Origin: Carboxylicivirga sediminis
GTDB lineage: Bacteria > Bacteroidota > Bacteroidia > Bacteroidales > Marinilabiliaceae
Assembly: GCF_018156225.1 (NCBI RefSeq)
Contig: NZ_JAGTAR010000001.1
Span: 62,001 to 126,000, forward strand
Direction of reading: 5' to 3'
DNA length: 64,000 nucleotides
In this document: positions 34,982-44,157 of the stretch, one piece after another
Layout of the letters: each line of letters opens with the position of its first letter
Position numbering within the stretch: position 1 is the stretch's first letter
Position numbers and translations under genes: made by a program
Notes under the pieces: generated by a model
Databases searched by the model: none
Told to the model about the DNA's origin: nothing
Seen by the model: the letters and a program-made list of their open reading frames with translations, nothing else

Positions 34982-37645
34982 TTAAAATTTTACGGTATAT
35001 CTGACATAAGGAATTGGGATTGGAAAGAGACTAAACTGCTTTAATGAACGTGTAACCTCTCCTGTTTGCTCATTCTCACTGTCCGCAAAATACAAAAAGA
35101 ATGGATTCTGACGACCATAGCTATTCATGACACCAACACTCCATAACCGACTCCCCCATCGTTTCTCTTTCTTAAAATTAAAGCCAATATCCAGGCGATG
35201 AAAGTTAGGCATTCGGTAACTATTACGTTCGTTAATCAATTGGTTATAGCTTGCATTACCATTGACCTCAGCAGTAGGCAACTGTGGAGCATAGTATTTG
35301 GTCTCTGGAAGAGTTATAGGATTACCCGTTCCAAAAGTCCAGGTAACGCCCATATCTACTTTTTTCGAAAATTGATAGGTTGAATAGATGGAAATATCAT
35401 GCGTCCGGTCAAAATTAGCAGGGAATTCCTTTCCATTATTTAGTTCATCAAACTGATTGGTAGATTTAGAATAAGTATAGCCGAACCAACCTGTTAAATT
35501 TCCCATTTTACGATGAACCAACAACTCAAAACCATATGACTCGCCGTTGCCAACCGTCAGTTTACTCTGCCAGTCAGAAGCAAAATCGAAGTAACCAGTT
35601 GTTTCTTTATAAGCAAGTATATCCTGTAGTTTTTTATAATATAATTCTAACGACACATTAAATCCTTTACTAATCTCATACTCAAAACCAAGTGCATGTT
35701 GGGTAGCGCGCATTGGGGCAATTTGATCTGATACAGGCAGCCATAAATCAGTAGGCATTGCTACTGTTGCCGTACGAAGCAAATGCATATATTGTGTCAT
35801 TTGGCTGTAAGCCATCTTAACCGAAAAATTATCTTTTATAAGAAAGCGAGCTGATAAACGTGGCTCGGCAGACCAATAATACTTACCGCTTTCTGTTTGA
35901 AATAAGGAAAAATGCCCTCCCATATTCACCTTTAACCTGGGCAGCAAATGAAAATCATCTTCCACATAAAAGCGAAACTCAGGACGATGCATGGCTGTAC
36001 CTCCAAAGGTGGTATCAACAGGTGTTGAACCAGCAATTTCTCTCAACACCACATCTATACCCGGATAGAATGTATGACTAATAGCACTGCCGCCAAAACG
36101 CACATAGTGCTTAGGTGATGGCATATAGTCCAGGTCAATTTTGGCACTTAAATCGCGAATACCACTGTAATAGTTTTGGCTACCTTTACTCCAAACACCA
36201 TCCGACATATAGTTTAGGGTTTGATCAATAAAGAATCGATAATCGCTATAAGCCACAGTGGTATTAGCAAATAGTTTATTGCCAAAGGTATGAATCCACC
36301 GAACCGAGCCGACATAATTCCTCCACCCAATGTCACTTTCATCATAGGTTTTTACTGTCTGTTCAGTTTGCTTTCCATCAGGCGACTCAACCGGAATAAA
36401 CTGTTCATTATAGGATATACCATACTGATCCTTACCAAGGTAAGCACTAAAATACAAGCGATCGTTATCAGACAGTTTATAATTTAGCTTGGTATTGAAA
36501 TCATAAAAATAGTAACGGCTTTTATCGACCTCCTTCAGCTGCCATACGCTGGTCAGTACATCAAAGTATGTGCGTCTTAATGAGACCGAAAATGATGACT
36601 TATCTTTAATCAACGGTCCCTCCACCGCCAGCTTACTCGATAAGAGCCCAATACTTGCCACACCTTTAAAGTCTTCATTATTGCCATCGTACATTCGTAT
36701 ATCAATAACTGATGACAGACGTCCGCCATATCGCGCAGGAAACCCACCTTTGATAACCCTTACATTATTAACCGCATCAGCATTAAAGATGGAGAAAAAT
36801 CCAAGTAAATGACTGGCATTGTAAATTGGCACATCATCCATTAGTACCAAATTTTGGTCAGGGCCACCACCACGTACATACAATTCACTAAATCCTTCAC
36901 CTCCACTCTGAATACCGGGTAAGAGCTGAATACTTTTTACGATATCCACCTCGCCCAGATATACAGGCACCTTTTTGATCTGTTCAATAGGCACATCAAT
37001 CGTTCCGGTACGTGTACTTTTAACAGCTCCGGGCACTCGTTCGCCAACTACCGCAATTTCGTCTAACTCGGCCTTAGGCTCCATCATAAAGTAAATAGTT
37101 GTATCACTTTCGAGATTCATGTAATGATGACCATTTTTATAACCTACATAGGAACTGCTTAAATGCACAAAACCCTTTGGCATACTTATACTGAAGAACC
37201 CAAAATTATTACTCATGGTACCTAACAATAATTCAGGCTCATATACATTGGCTTGAATTAAGGCTTCCTTCGAGCTACTATCCAACACATAGCCCTTAAT
37301 TACAAACTTTTGAGGTTCACCGTCGATTGGTTGTATGATAATTTTAGAACCCCTGACAATATAATTAGATGGACAATTAATAAACAGGGCATCCAGTAAC
37401 TGACGAACTGTAGGCAATTGCATCGTCAACTGATGTTCTTCCTGAAAGCACAGCTGATTACTATAGCTGAATACAATGTTGGTTTGCCGCTCTATCTCTG
37501 ACAAGAAGTATAGGGTAGAGCCGGTTGTTGTATTTAATTCAACCTGCCTATATAAAACATTTTGCCCATTCAAACTGGTGTTAATCAGCAGAATGAGCAA
37601 AACAAGAAGTGTGCTTTTATAAATATGGTTTAAGATTATTGGCAT
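34982..37645 (-). CDS. TonB-dependent receptor with N-terminal STN signalling domain
   Basis: 887 residues. After the signal peptide (to about SLNGQ) comes an STN-like domain (about 30-105: LYFLSEIERQTNIVFSYSN, then VRQLLDALF), then a carboxypeptidase-regulatory domain (about 113-195), a plug (VDIVKSIQLLPGIQSGGEG, LYVRGGGPDQNLVLMDDVPI) and a barrel ending in YVRYTVKF. The STN domain contacts a FecR-type anti-sigma factor across the periplasm. Both FecR and an ECF sigma gene lie directly upstream, so this is a transport-plus-signalling receptor. The partner DUF4249 lipoprotein follows at once. The imported compound cannot be told from the sequence. Confidence 0.92.
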   Translation of the reverse strand: MPIILNHIYKSTLLVLLILLINTSLNGQNVLYRQVELNTTTGSTLYFLSEIERQTNIVFSYSNQLCFQEEHQLTMQLPTVRQLLDALFINCPSNYIVRGSKIIIQPIDGEPQKFVIKGYVLDSSSKEALIQANVYEPELLLGTMSNNFGFFSISMPKGFVHLSSSYVGYKNGHHYMNLESDTTIYFMMEPKAELDEIAVVGERVPGAVKSTRTGTIDVPIEQIKKVPVYLGEVDIVKSIQLLPGIQSGGEGFSELYVRGGGPDQNLVLMDDVPIYNASHLLGFFSIFNADAVNNVRVIKGGFPARYGGRLSSVIDIRMYDGNNEDFKGVASIGLLSSKLAVEGPLIKDKSSFSVSLRRTYFDVLTSVWQLKEVDKSRYYFYDFNTKLNYKLSDNDRLYFSAYLGKDQYGISYNEQFIPVESPDGKQTEQTVKTYDESDIGWRNYVGSVRWIHTFGNKLFANTTVAYSDYRFFIDQTLNYMSDGVWSKGSQNYYSGIRDLSAKIDLDYMPSPKHYVRFGGSAISHTFYPGIDVVLREIAGSTPVDTTFGGTAMHRPEFRFYVEDDFHLLPRLKVNMGGHFSLFQTESGKYYWSAEPRLSARFLIKDNFSVKMAYSQMTQYMHLLRTATVAMPTDLWLPVSDQIAPMRATQHALGFEYEISKGFNVSLELYYKKLQDILAYKETTGYFDFASDWQSKLTVGNGESYGFELLVHRKMGNLTGWFGYTYSKSTNQFDELNNGKEFPANFDRTHDISIYSTYQFSKKVDMGVTWTFGTGNPITLPETKYYAPQLPTAEVNGNASYNQLINERNSYRMPNFHRLDIGFNFKKEKRWGSRLWSVGVMNSYGRQNPFFLYFADSENEQTGEVTRSLKQFSLFPIPIPYVRYTVKF

Positions 37646-37667
37646 AAAAAATTAATCACCTCCGAAA

Positions 37668-38645
37668 TTAATCAGAGATGACCAATTTGTTATCATTAAT
37701 CTCAATTTTTTTCTTGAAATGAATTCTTAACTCAACTAATACATCCTCTAGCGAAGGATTAGTAAAGCGAGTAGTAATGAATAAATCACTTTTAGATGCC
37801 TTATTTTCAAAACCATGCAACTCTGAAAAGTGGTCCACAACTGTTTCCAGCACTTCATCCAATGAGGCTTTTTCGAAAATTATAGTACCAGTCTTCCAGG
37901 CAATACAGTTCGATGAATACAACGGGCTCTTAACTATTTTATCATTGGATAACACTGCTCTTTCACCAGCAGACACCTCAACCTTTTCCGATCCGGAAGT
38001 AAACATTACACGGCCTTCGGTGACCGATAAAGTAATAGTATTGTTACGCCTGTTCTCATCAATATTAAACTCAGTCCCCAGCACTTTAACTTCCGCATTA
38101 CCTACTTTGACTACAAAAGGTTTCTCTGGATTTTTGGCTACTTTAAAATAAGCTTCTCCACGCAGCTTAAGTTTACGGGCGTCACCTTCAAAATCCTTTT
38201 CATATGCCAGAAAACTATTTTTATTTAATGAAACTTCTGACTGATCAATTAAAACAATACTATCTACCTCTTCATCAGTAGCAAAAGCTTCCCACTTACC
38301 AAAACCCGGTACTGATTGATGCAAAGTGTATGCAGCAATGATAACCAAGGCTGGTATCATCACGGCAGCAAACCTCATCAGCTTGCGCTTAAACGACAGC
38401 TTAATAAGTTTTGATTGCATGCCTACCCTGGTTTTAAATTTCTCAAAATCGCAGCCCACATCTACGGAGCGAAAAGCGACCAAAGCACAAGAATTATCCC
38501 AAACCTTTTGCATTTGGGTAAAGTAGGCAGCATTATCGCTGGACTGTTGTCGCCAATCTGCCAACACCTGCTCTTCCTCTGCTGAAATATCTTTAGCCAG
38601 ATACTTAACAATCAGTTCGTCAATATGCTTATTTTGCTCATCCAT
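37668..38645 (-). CDS. FecR-family anti-sigma factor
   Basis: 325 residues with one membrane helix at about 88-107 (KLMRFAAVMIPALVIIAAYT). The cytoplasmic N-terminus has the usual pattern (VKYLAKDISAEEEQVLADWR). The periplasmic part has the FecR core (GEAYFKVAKNPEKPFVVKVG, then VKVLGTEFNI) and a C-terminal DUF4974-like end (SLEDVLVELRIHFKKKIEI). It holds the ECF factor inactive until the STN domain of the receptor signals ligand. It lies between the possible small protein and the receptor gene, 22 bp before the latter. Confidence 0.93.
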   Translation of the reverse strand: MDEQNKHIDELIVKYLAKDISAEEEQVLADWRQQSSDNAAYFTQMQKVWDNSCALVAFRSVDVGCDFEKFKTRVGMQSKLIKLSFKRKLMRFAAVMIPALVIIAAYTLHQSVPGFGKWEAFATDEEVDSIVLIDQSEVSLNKNSFLAYEKDFEGDARKLKLRGEAYFKVAKNPEKPFVVKVGNAEVKVLGTEFNIDENRRNNTITLSVTEGRVMFTSGSEKVEVSAGERAVLSNDKIVKSPLYSSNCIAWKTGTIIFEKASLDEVLETVVDHFSELHGFENKASKSDLFITTRFTNPSLEDVLVELRIHFKKKIEINDNKLVISD

Positions 38646-38702
38646 TTGTTCTCAGTTTCATCATTAACAATTCTATCGTTGCTTTCTGCAATGACAGTAT
38701 CA

Positions 38703-38876
38703 TTAATGAAAATCCATCATACCAAAAATATTTGGCACCTCAGCTTGAGTTTCCTCCACCTTTTCAGCAACAGGTTCTTTCACTGACTGCTCAGCTATTT
38801 GTTTCGCTTCGGCTTTCACCTGTTTCTCATCTACCGGAGAAAGCAAGTCTGCTAATATTTGAAATACAAATTCCAT
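38703..38876 (-). CDS. Possible 57-residue acidic protein
   Basis: An open frame from ATG at 38876 to TAA at 38703 lies in the 318-bp gap between the sigma and FecR genes. It begins MEFVFQILADLLSPVDEKQ, continues as a charged Lys/Glu-rich helix (KAEAKQIAEQ, EKVEETQAE) and ends GMMDFH. An AAAAGG-like purine stretch lies about 13 bp before the start. No family is recognised. The composition and the position in the operon favour a real gene, but the length makes chance possible. Confidence 0.42.
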   Translation of the reverse strand: MEFVFQILADLLSPVDEKQVKAEAKQIAEQSVKEPVAEKVEETQAEVPNIFGMMDFH

Positions 38877-38963
38877 TTCTAAATGCCTTTTAAGGTTACA
38901 AACTCTTTGTGTCGTATACTATGACAACTAAGTTTCTTGACACACGTAGTTGTAATGGTATTT

Positions 38964-39536
38964 TTATTTAAAAAAGAACAATAACAACCAGATCCAAGCC
39001 TCAAGATACCCGGCTAGTTGTGTTCTTAATGTCTTTAATGCTTTACTTATTTGTGTTTCTACCGTTCTTTTTGAAAGGTCTAACTGATCGGCAATTTCCT
39101 GATTGGTGTGTCCATCAAACCGACTCATCTCAAAAATACGCTTACACTGAGCTGGTAAAGTTTGAATAATAGAGAAGATACGCTGCTCCAACTCGGTTTC
39201 CTCTAGTTTATCATCCACGTAAGCTTCGTCATTTTTGTGTGAGATGTAAATATTGGCATGATGATCACGACGAATTTGGGTATGCTTAATTTGGTTTAAA
39301 CAACGATTGCGCACACTCTGATATAAATGCGCTTTTAGCGACGAATGAATTTTTATTTCTCCACGCTTTTCGTAGAAGTTGACCATCACATCCTGAACCA
39401 ACTCCCTTGCCAGATCGTCATCAACAACCACTTTTCTGGCAAAAACAACTAACTGCGTATAATACTTCAGAAACAACTCTTTAAAAGCTGCTTCGTTCCC
39501 CTTCTCAATGCCTTGTAATAGATCAGTTTCAGTCAC
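38964..39536 (-). CDS. ECF RNA polymerase sigma factor
   Basis: 190 residues. Region 2 (about 10-75) has FLKYYTQLVVFARKVVVDDD and LVQDVMVNFYEKR; region 4 (about 120-175) has LPAQCKRIFEMSRFDGHTNQ and an EIADQLDLSKRTVETQISKA helix-turn-helix. It is the FecI-like type found with FecR and STN receptors in Bacteroidota and would drive the receptor operon downstream. The last residues are strongly hydrophobic (WIWLLLFFFK), a feature seen in some members. Confidence 0.93.
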   Translation of the reverse strand: MTETDLLQGIEKGNEAAFKELFLKYYTQLVVFARKVVVDDDLARELVQDVMVNFYEKRGEIKIHSSLKAHLYQSVRNRCLNQIKHTQIRRDHHANIYISHKNDEAYVDDKLEETELEQRIFSIIQTLPAQCKRIFEMSRFDGHTNQEIADQLDLSKRTVETQISKALKTLRTQLAGYLEAWIWLLLFFFK

Positions 39537-39711
39537 CTAAAATTTTATGAATTATTGTGATGTTGAATGTGTGCAAACAAAAATATAAATTAACAGCTAA
39601 TACTGATGCTATTGGCCACTTAAATCTCTTAATCAATATTCGGATTTAACTTTTTTTGGTTTATACCAGTTGTTCAGAATAGGTTTTTGATTACCTTTGC
39701 GCTATCATTTT

Positions 39712-39786
39712 CGGGATGTGGCGCAGCTCGGTTAGCGCACTGGTCTGGGGGACCAGGGGTCGCAGGTTCAAATCCTGTCATCCCGA
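39712..39786 (+). tRNA. tRNA-Pro (anticodon GGG)
   Basis: Acceptor arms CGGGATG and CATCCCG pair fully. The anticodon stem CTGGT/ACCAG encloses CTGGGGG, giving anticodon GGG. The T-arm reads GCAGG-TTCAAAT-CCTGT with one G-U pair. The discriminator base is A, and CCA is not encoded. The 3' half is the usual type of integration target, and an integrase gene follows 300 bp later. Confidence 0.95.
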
Positions 39787-39810
39787 CGAACATACTTTTT
39801 ATTGTTCATC

Positions 39811-39845
39811 AAAAACCTGTAAATCTTCTGATTTACAGGTTTTTG
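39811..39845 (+). terminator. Terminator after tRNA-Pro
   Basis: AAAACCTGTAAAT / ATTTACAGGTTTT with a 6-base loop, followed by a T-rich run. The 39846-40092 stretch after it holds no gene I can support. It is the presumed left end of the integrated element. Confidence 0.8.
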
Positions 39846-40092
39846 TGTTTTTATGCAAATTCATAATAAATCATCATTTTGAGCTTTGCTCGGGAGATAT
39901 TCGGGAGTCAATTTCTTTTTCCTTATATTTACTCCCGATTGATTTTACAAAAACCTATGACAGTGAAAGTTACAGCTATTTAAAGTGTAGTTTTTCACCC
40001 CTTCTGATGATTGATTTTGATTGTTGAAATTAGCTAAAGAGCTAATTGAGAATGATTTACAACACACATTTATCAACAACAAAATCACAACA

Positions 40093-41349
40093 ATGAACAC
40101 ACAAGAGCACACCTTTAGAATTTTATTTGTGGCCAGACCACAGAAAAACAACAAAGAAGAATCATCCATCTATGCCCGCCTGACAGTCAATGGCCACAGA
40201 ACAGAGTTTTCCCTTAAGACAGATGTAAAAACCAAACACTGGAGCAAAGCCAAGGAAAGAGTCACTTCAACAACCATTGACGCACGAAAAACAAATTTCT
40301 ACCTCGAAGGTGTTAGAAGTGAATTGACCAACATCTATCGAAACCTGCTGCTCAATAAGAAAACGCCCACCCCACACATTATCAAACAACTTTTCTTTGG
40401 CAACAGTGAGGAAGACATCACCTTGCAATATCTAATCGATTACCATGCTGAGTCACAAAAAGACATTTTAACCTGGGGAACGCTTAAGAATTATCTGACG
40501 ACTGCTAAATACCTCAAGTCATTTCTTCAAAAAAGAAAAAAGCGAAATGACATCCTGTTGAAAGAACTCAACTATCGCTTCATAACCGAGTTTGAAGCCT
40601 TCTTACGGGCTCACCAACCTACCGACCATCAACGACCATTAACCAACAATGGCATCATGAAACACATGGAGCGCTTCCGCAAGATGATTAACATGGCCGT
40701 CAAACTGGAATGGCTGGAGAAAAACCCCTTCGACAAGTATCGTTTAAACTTTAAAAAGACCGAACGTGCCTTTTTGACACCTCAGGAACTGCAACGACTG
40801 GAAGAGAAACACTTCAGCATTGACCGAATACAGTTCACGAAAGACCTCTTTGTGTTAGCCTGCTACACAGGCTTGGCCTACATCGACGTCCATAACCTCA
40901 CCCGTGATAATTTAGTGATCGGTATCGATGGTGGCCAGTGGATATATACCAAGCGTCAAAAAACTGAAATGCCGGTGCATATTCCTCTTTTACCTGCAGC
41001 CCAAGCAATCCTGGAGAAATATAAAGACAGCCCAAAGGCTATCAACCAAAACAAATTGTTTCCAGGCATATCCAACCAACGCCTAAACAGCTACCTGAAA
41101 GAAATAGCAGACTTGTGCAACATCAAGAAGAACCTCTCCTTTCACATTGCCAGGCATACCTTTGCCACCACTATCGCCTTATCCAACGGTGTCCCCATCG
41201 AAACAGTCAGCAAAATCCTAGGTCATACCAAACTATCTACTACGCAGGTTTATGCCAAAGTGGTGGAGAATAAAATCAGTGAGGACATGCTGGCACTTAA
41301 AGATAAACTCAACCCGAAAACCAATGGCAAGAAGCACTATGGCTCATAA
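40093..41349 (+). CDS. Tyrosine recombinase/integrase (CTnDOT-like)
   Basis: 418 residues from the Met at 40093 (MNTQEHTFRILFVARPQ). The earlier in-frame Met would add an unlikely 24 residues. An Arm-DNA-binding-like domain (to about 100), a SAM-like core-binding domain (about 110-205) and the catalytic domain follow. The catalytic His-x-x-Arg is in FHIARHTFA, the His in LGHTK and the nucleophile Tyr in TTQVYAKV. The first catalytic Arg position reads CYTGLAYID, so Arg I is missing, as is known for the CTnDOT integrase. It would catalyse site-specific integration at the neighbouring tRNA-Pro gene. Confidence 0.9.
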   Translation: MNTQEHTFRILFVARPQKNNKEESSIYARLTVNGHRTEFSLKTDVKTKHWSKAKERVTSTTIDARKTNFYLEGVRSELTNIYRNLLLNKKTPTPHIIKQLFFGNSEEDITLQYLIDYHAESQKDILTWGTLKNYLTTAKYLKSFLQKRKKRNDILLKELNYRFITEFEAFLRAHQPTDHQRPLTNNGIMKHMERFRKMINMAVKLEWLEKNPFDKYRLNFKKTERAFLTPQELQRLEEKHFSIDRIQFTKDLFVLACYTGLAYIDVHNLTRDNLVIGIDGGQWIYTKRQKTEMPVHIPLLPAAQAILEKYKDSPKAINQNKLFPGISNQRLNSYLKEIADLCNIKKNLSFHIARHTFATTIALSNGVPIETVSKILGHTKLSTTQVYAKVVENKISEDMLALKDKLNPKTNGKKHYGS

Positions 41350-41492
41350 GGTAAACAACACCATATCAATCAAAAAGCATCATTTTTATCAACATAAGTT
41401 TTCCTTTTTTATCAAAATTATTAAATTAGTAGAATCAGTTTCGGCCCCATCCGAAACTGATTTCGTTTAACTAAAAACTAAACCTTCTACAC

Positions 41493-42671
41493 ATGGAGTA
41501 TATCTTGACAGAGATAGAGCGCCTTGTCACGAATATTGGTACACCCGATATTTGCCTGATAAAAAAAGGCATATCCAATGACGAATACTTCAAGACGGAT
41601 ATTGATAATGTCCACACCATCATTAAAGAACAATTACTGGCTGAATCATCCATTCTATGCTCCGATAAAAAACAGTCCACTTTAGTTCGTTTTTACCAGT
41701 CATGTATTATACGCCTGATTGACCAGATACAAAGTAAAACATGCACTTGCTGGACAGCTCCCAATTGCCACAACACAAATCTCAAACCGCTCATCATAGA
41801 ATTGACGGAAGCGCTCGCCTTTATCCATGAACAATATGATAATTTCTTCGACATTCATTCCAACCTGCCTGAGGTCTGCTATCTGAAACACAAAGAAGCA
41901 TTCATTATCCATAGACAAAAAATCAGCTCTTCACTGCTAAACCAGGAGATTAACTCAAAGGTTTTGAAAGTGCTTTTACATCCGCTTAATGATTTTATCG
42001 AACGCAAACAGGAAAGCTATACCTTTCACAACAAACACTATATTTACATGTGGATTAAGCGTTTATACGCTATAAACCTTCCTTTATTTAGCGATAATAA
42101 ACTAAACGATTTTTACTGCAAAGAGATAATCACTTATAACCTTAACTCAGAAGAGACTATCCTGTTTATCACCAGCCACATCACAGAAACCTACAGACAC
42201 GAAGAAAACCAGGCTGACCAGCTCTACACGCTCAAACACTTTCATAAATGCATCAAGCAAACCAGAACAATCAATAAAGCAGGCTACTGCCCTGACAAAC
42301 CATCTATAAAAAAGACTCTATTAGGATGGCTCGAAACTGAGATAAACTTTCTGGAGCCCAAAAAACCTTTGGAAGATACATACCAAAGCCTTCTGACCGC
42401 TACAAATAAAAAGAACAAACACAACCTCAATACATCAGTTGCCAATCTGGGCTGTTTCCTCAGAGTACTTGTCGACACCTCCTATATCGAACCAACTAGC
42501 AAACAAGCCTTGTTTCGCTTAGTTCATGAGAACTTCAAGTCCAAAGAAAGTGATGAAGTGTCTATTCAAAACATTAGCAATAACTACTATTCTCCGCTCC
42601 CTACTACTTGGGAAGCTGTGAAAGATGACGTTCTGAACATCCTCAATTACATTCAGAAAAATAAAAATTAA
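41493..42671 (+). CDS. RteC-like protein of Bacteroidota mobile elements
   Basis: 392 residues and soluble. The C-terminal 80 residues (TSVANLGCFLRVLVDTSYI, then LFRLVHENFKSKES, ISNNYYSPLPTTWEAVKDDV) resemble the C-terminus of RteC proteins, which regulate excision of CTnDOT-type elements. The N-terminal part is not recognised, apart from a Cys cluster CTCWTAPNC at about 85-93. It lies between the integrase and the excisionase-like gene, which suits a control role in the element. The family call rests on pattern memory of one region, so I hold it loosely. Confidence 0.5.
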   Translation: MEYILTEIERLVTNIGTPDICLIKKGISNDEYFKTDIDNVHTIIKEQLLAESSILCSDKKQSTLVRFYQSCIIRLIDQIQSKTCTCWTAPNCHNTNLKPLIIELTEALAFIHEQYDNFFDIHSNLPEVCYLKHKEAFIIHRQKISSSLLNQEINSKVLKVLLHPLNDFIERKQESYTFHNKHYIYMWIKRLYAINLPLFSDNKLNDFYCKEIITYNLNSEETILFITSHITETYRHEENQADQLYTLKHFHKCIKQTRTINKAGYCPDKPSIKKTLLGWLETEINFLEPKKPLEDTYQSLLTATNKKNKHNLNTSVANLGCFLRVLVDTSYIEPTSKQALFRLVHENFKSKESDEVSIQNISNNYYSPLPTTWEAVKDDVLNILNYIQKNKN

Positions 42672-42799
42672 ACCAATTTTATCGATTTAAATAACTGATA
42701 ATCATACACCCTTACAGGTGGCTTATATAAGCCCTGTAACTATTTTCATATCAGACGATTGTTTTCCTTTGTTGTCAATCAAAATCAATCATCAGAATC

Positions 42800-43072
42800 A
42801 TGTCAATAGAAGTATTAACAACAGAAGACCTGAAAGAATTCAAAACTGAATTACTATCAGAAATCAAAAAACTCATCTTATCACAAGATGCAGCCCAAAC
42901 CAAACAATGGCTAAAAACTAAGGAAGTTCTTAAAATCCTGCGCATATCCCCCAATACCCTCACCAACATGCGTATCAGCGGCGACTTCCCCGCCACCAAA
43001 ATTGGCGGCATCTATTACTATAGCTATCAGGACATCCAGCAAATGCTCCTTCAAAACAAACAATCTTACTAG
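42800..43072 (+). CDS. Excisionase-like helix-turn-helix protein
   Basis: 90 residues. The C-terminal 55 form an HTH_17/MerR-type domain: WLKTKEVLKILRISPNTLTN, then MRISGDFPATKIGG and YSYQDIQQML. The N-terminal helix (EIKKLILSQDAAQ) is typical of these proteins in Bacteroidota elements. They act as excisionases or transcription factors of the element. It starts about 130 bp after the RteC-like gene, in the same direction. Confidence 0.8.
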   Translation: MSIEVLTTEDLKEFKTELLSEIKKLILSQDAAQTKQWLKTKEVLKILRISPNTLTNMRISGDFPATKIGGIYYYSYQDIQQMLLQNKQSY

Positions 43073-43145
43073 TATCTAAAAAAGGCGAAGCGGTTCTATA
43101 AGAAGCGAAGCCTCGTTCCAATATCTAAAGCGCAGCGCTCTCACC

Positions 43146-43964
43146 ATGAACTACATCAAGCACCAAACTAATGTTTTCGCCTTGATGGATCAGATATCAA
43201 GCTTTAAACCATATCATATAAGCCTGTACCTTGTCTTGTTCAGAATGTGGAATACAAACCGATTTGAAAACCCAATCAGCATCTCAAGAACAGAAACCAT
43301 GAAGCTTGCGAAGATTGGTTCCTCAGGAACTTATTTAAAAGCCCTTAAAGAACTTCACGCCCATGGCTTCATTCGCTACGACCCATCCTTTGACCCTACT
43401 AAAGGAAGTCTCATTCACCTGTTCACTTTTGACACAGCTACCTGTTCACTACCTGTATCAAAAATGACTCCTTCTATAAACAATACAAACAGTAAACAAA
43501 CTAACACTCTCTATACAGAGGAAAATTTTTCAAAGTCTAATATTAAAAAAGAACTTAACATGAAAAAGAATCAAACAACTATCGGTTGCCGAGCGGAGTC
43601 GAGGCATGAGGGGGTAATCCCACCTCTCCAACATATCAAAATCTACTTCCACGAAAAAGGCCATCCAGAATCCGAAGCCCAACGCTTCTTCAACTACTAC
43701 GAATCCAACGGTTGGCTTATCGGCGGCAAAACACCCATGAAAGACTGGAAAGCAGCCGCCCGCAACTGGATGCTCAACATCAAAAAATTCGAAAAGAAAG
43801 GTCTTGATGCTGAGCGGAGCCGAAGCACACACAACACCCGCAAGAAACAATTCCAGAAATCGGTCATCGAGCGGAGTCGAGATACAAAATCCGAAAATCC
43901 TCCATCCGTTCTTCGCCCAACTTCACCACAACCCTCATCCTCCAACTATAATGAACCTCTTTAA
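43146..43964 (+). CDS. Replication-type protein of the element (winged helix plus DnaD-like end), with inserted repeats
   Basis: 272 residues. The N-terminal 100 residues look like a winged-helix domain (ISISRTETMKLAKIGSSGTY, LKALKELHAHGFIRYD). A middle linker is followed by a conserved block (FFNYYESNGWLIGGKTPMKD and WKAAARNWMLN) known from replication proteins of Bacteroidota elements. It would act with the DnaC-like ATPase encoded next. Three copies of a GAGCGGAGTCGAG-type repeat lie inside the frame (43588, 43808, 43864), giving insertions such as GCRAESRHEG in the linker and tail. They keep the frame open, so the protein may still work. Confidence 0.62.
   Translation: MNYIKHQTNVFALMDQISSFKPYHISLYLVLFRMWNTNRFENPISISRTETMKLAKIGSSGTYLKALKELHAHGFIRYDPSFDPTKGSLIHLFTFDTATCSLPVSKMTPSINNTNSKQTNTLYTEENFSKSNIKKELNMKKNQTTIGCRAESRHEGVIPPLQHIKIYFHEKGHPESEAQRFFNYYESNGWLIGGKTPMKDWKAAARNWMLNIKKFEKKGLDAERSRSTHNTRKKQFQKSVIERSRDTKSENPPSVLRPTSPQPSSSNYNEPL
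43588..43883 (+). repeat. Three copies of a GAGCGGAGTCGAG repeat inside a coding frame
   Basis: Copies: GCCGAGCGGAGTCGAGGC (43588-43605), TGCTGAGCGGAGCCGAAGCA (about 43808-43826) and TCATCGAGCGGAGTCGAGAT (43864-43883). A related word (AAGCGAAGCCTCG) lies in the intergenic run at 43083-43113. The repeat is of a kind seen between genes in this phylum. Confidence 0.65.
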
Positions 43965-44002
43965 TAAAATGTTCGGTCAATATCCTTTAACCAAGCTTTA
44001 AA

Positions 44003-44050
44003 TCATTTCTCCCTTTTTAAGGGGAGATGCCAGAGGCAGAAGGGTAAAAC
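44003..44050. repeat. REP-like palindrome
   Basis: TTTCTCCCTTTTTAAGGGGAGA followed by TGCCAGAGGCAGAAGGGT is a degenerate hairpin of the same class as 22801-22860. It lies in the 193-bp gap between the replication-type gene and the ATPase gene. Confidence 0.45.
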
Positions 44051-44157
44051 AGTTTTTCAGTTCGACAAATCATCAGTTTTTCATTTCCTCAAATCGCAAG
44101 CTAATCAAAGCTGCAAATCATCTCAAATCTCATTACTCACTTCTCATCTCTTAAAAA

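Noticed and set aside
39716-40027. Open frame across the tRNA-Pro gene
   Set aside because: It overlaps a fully paired tRNA and its terminator and has no protein-like pattern.
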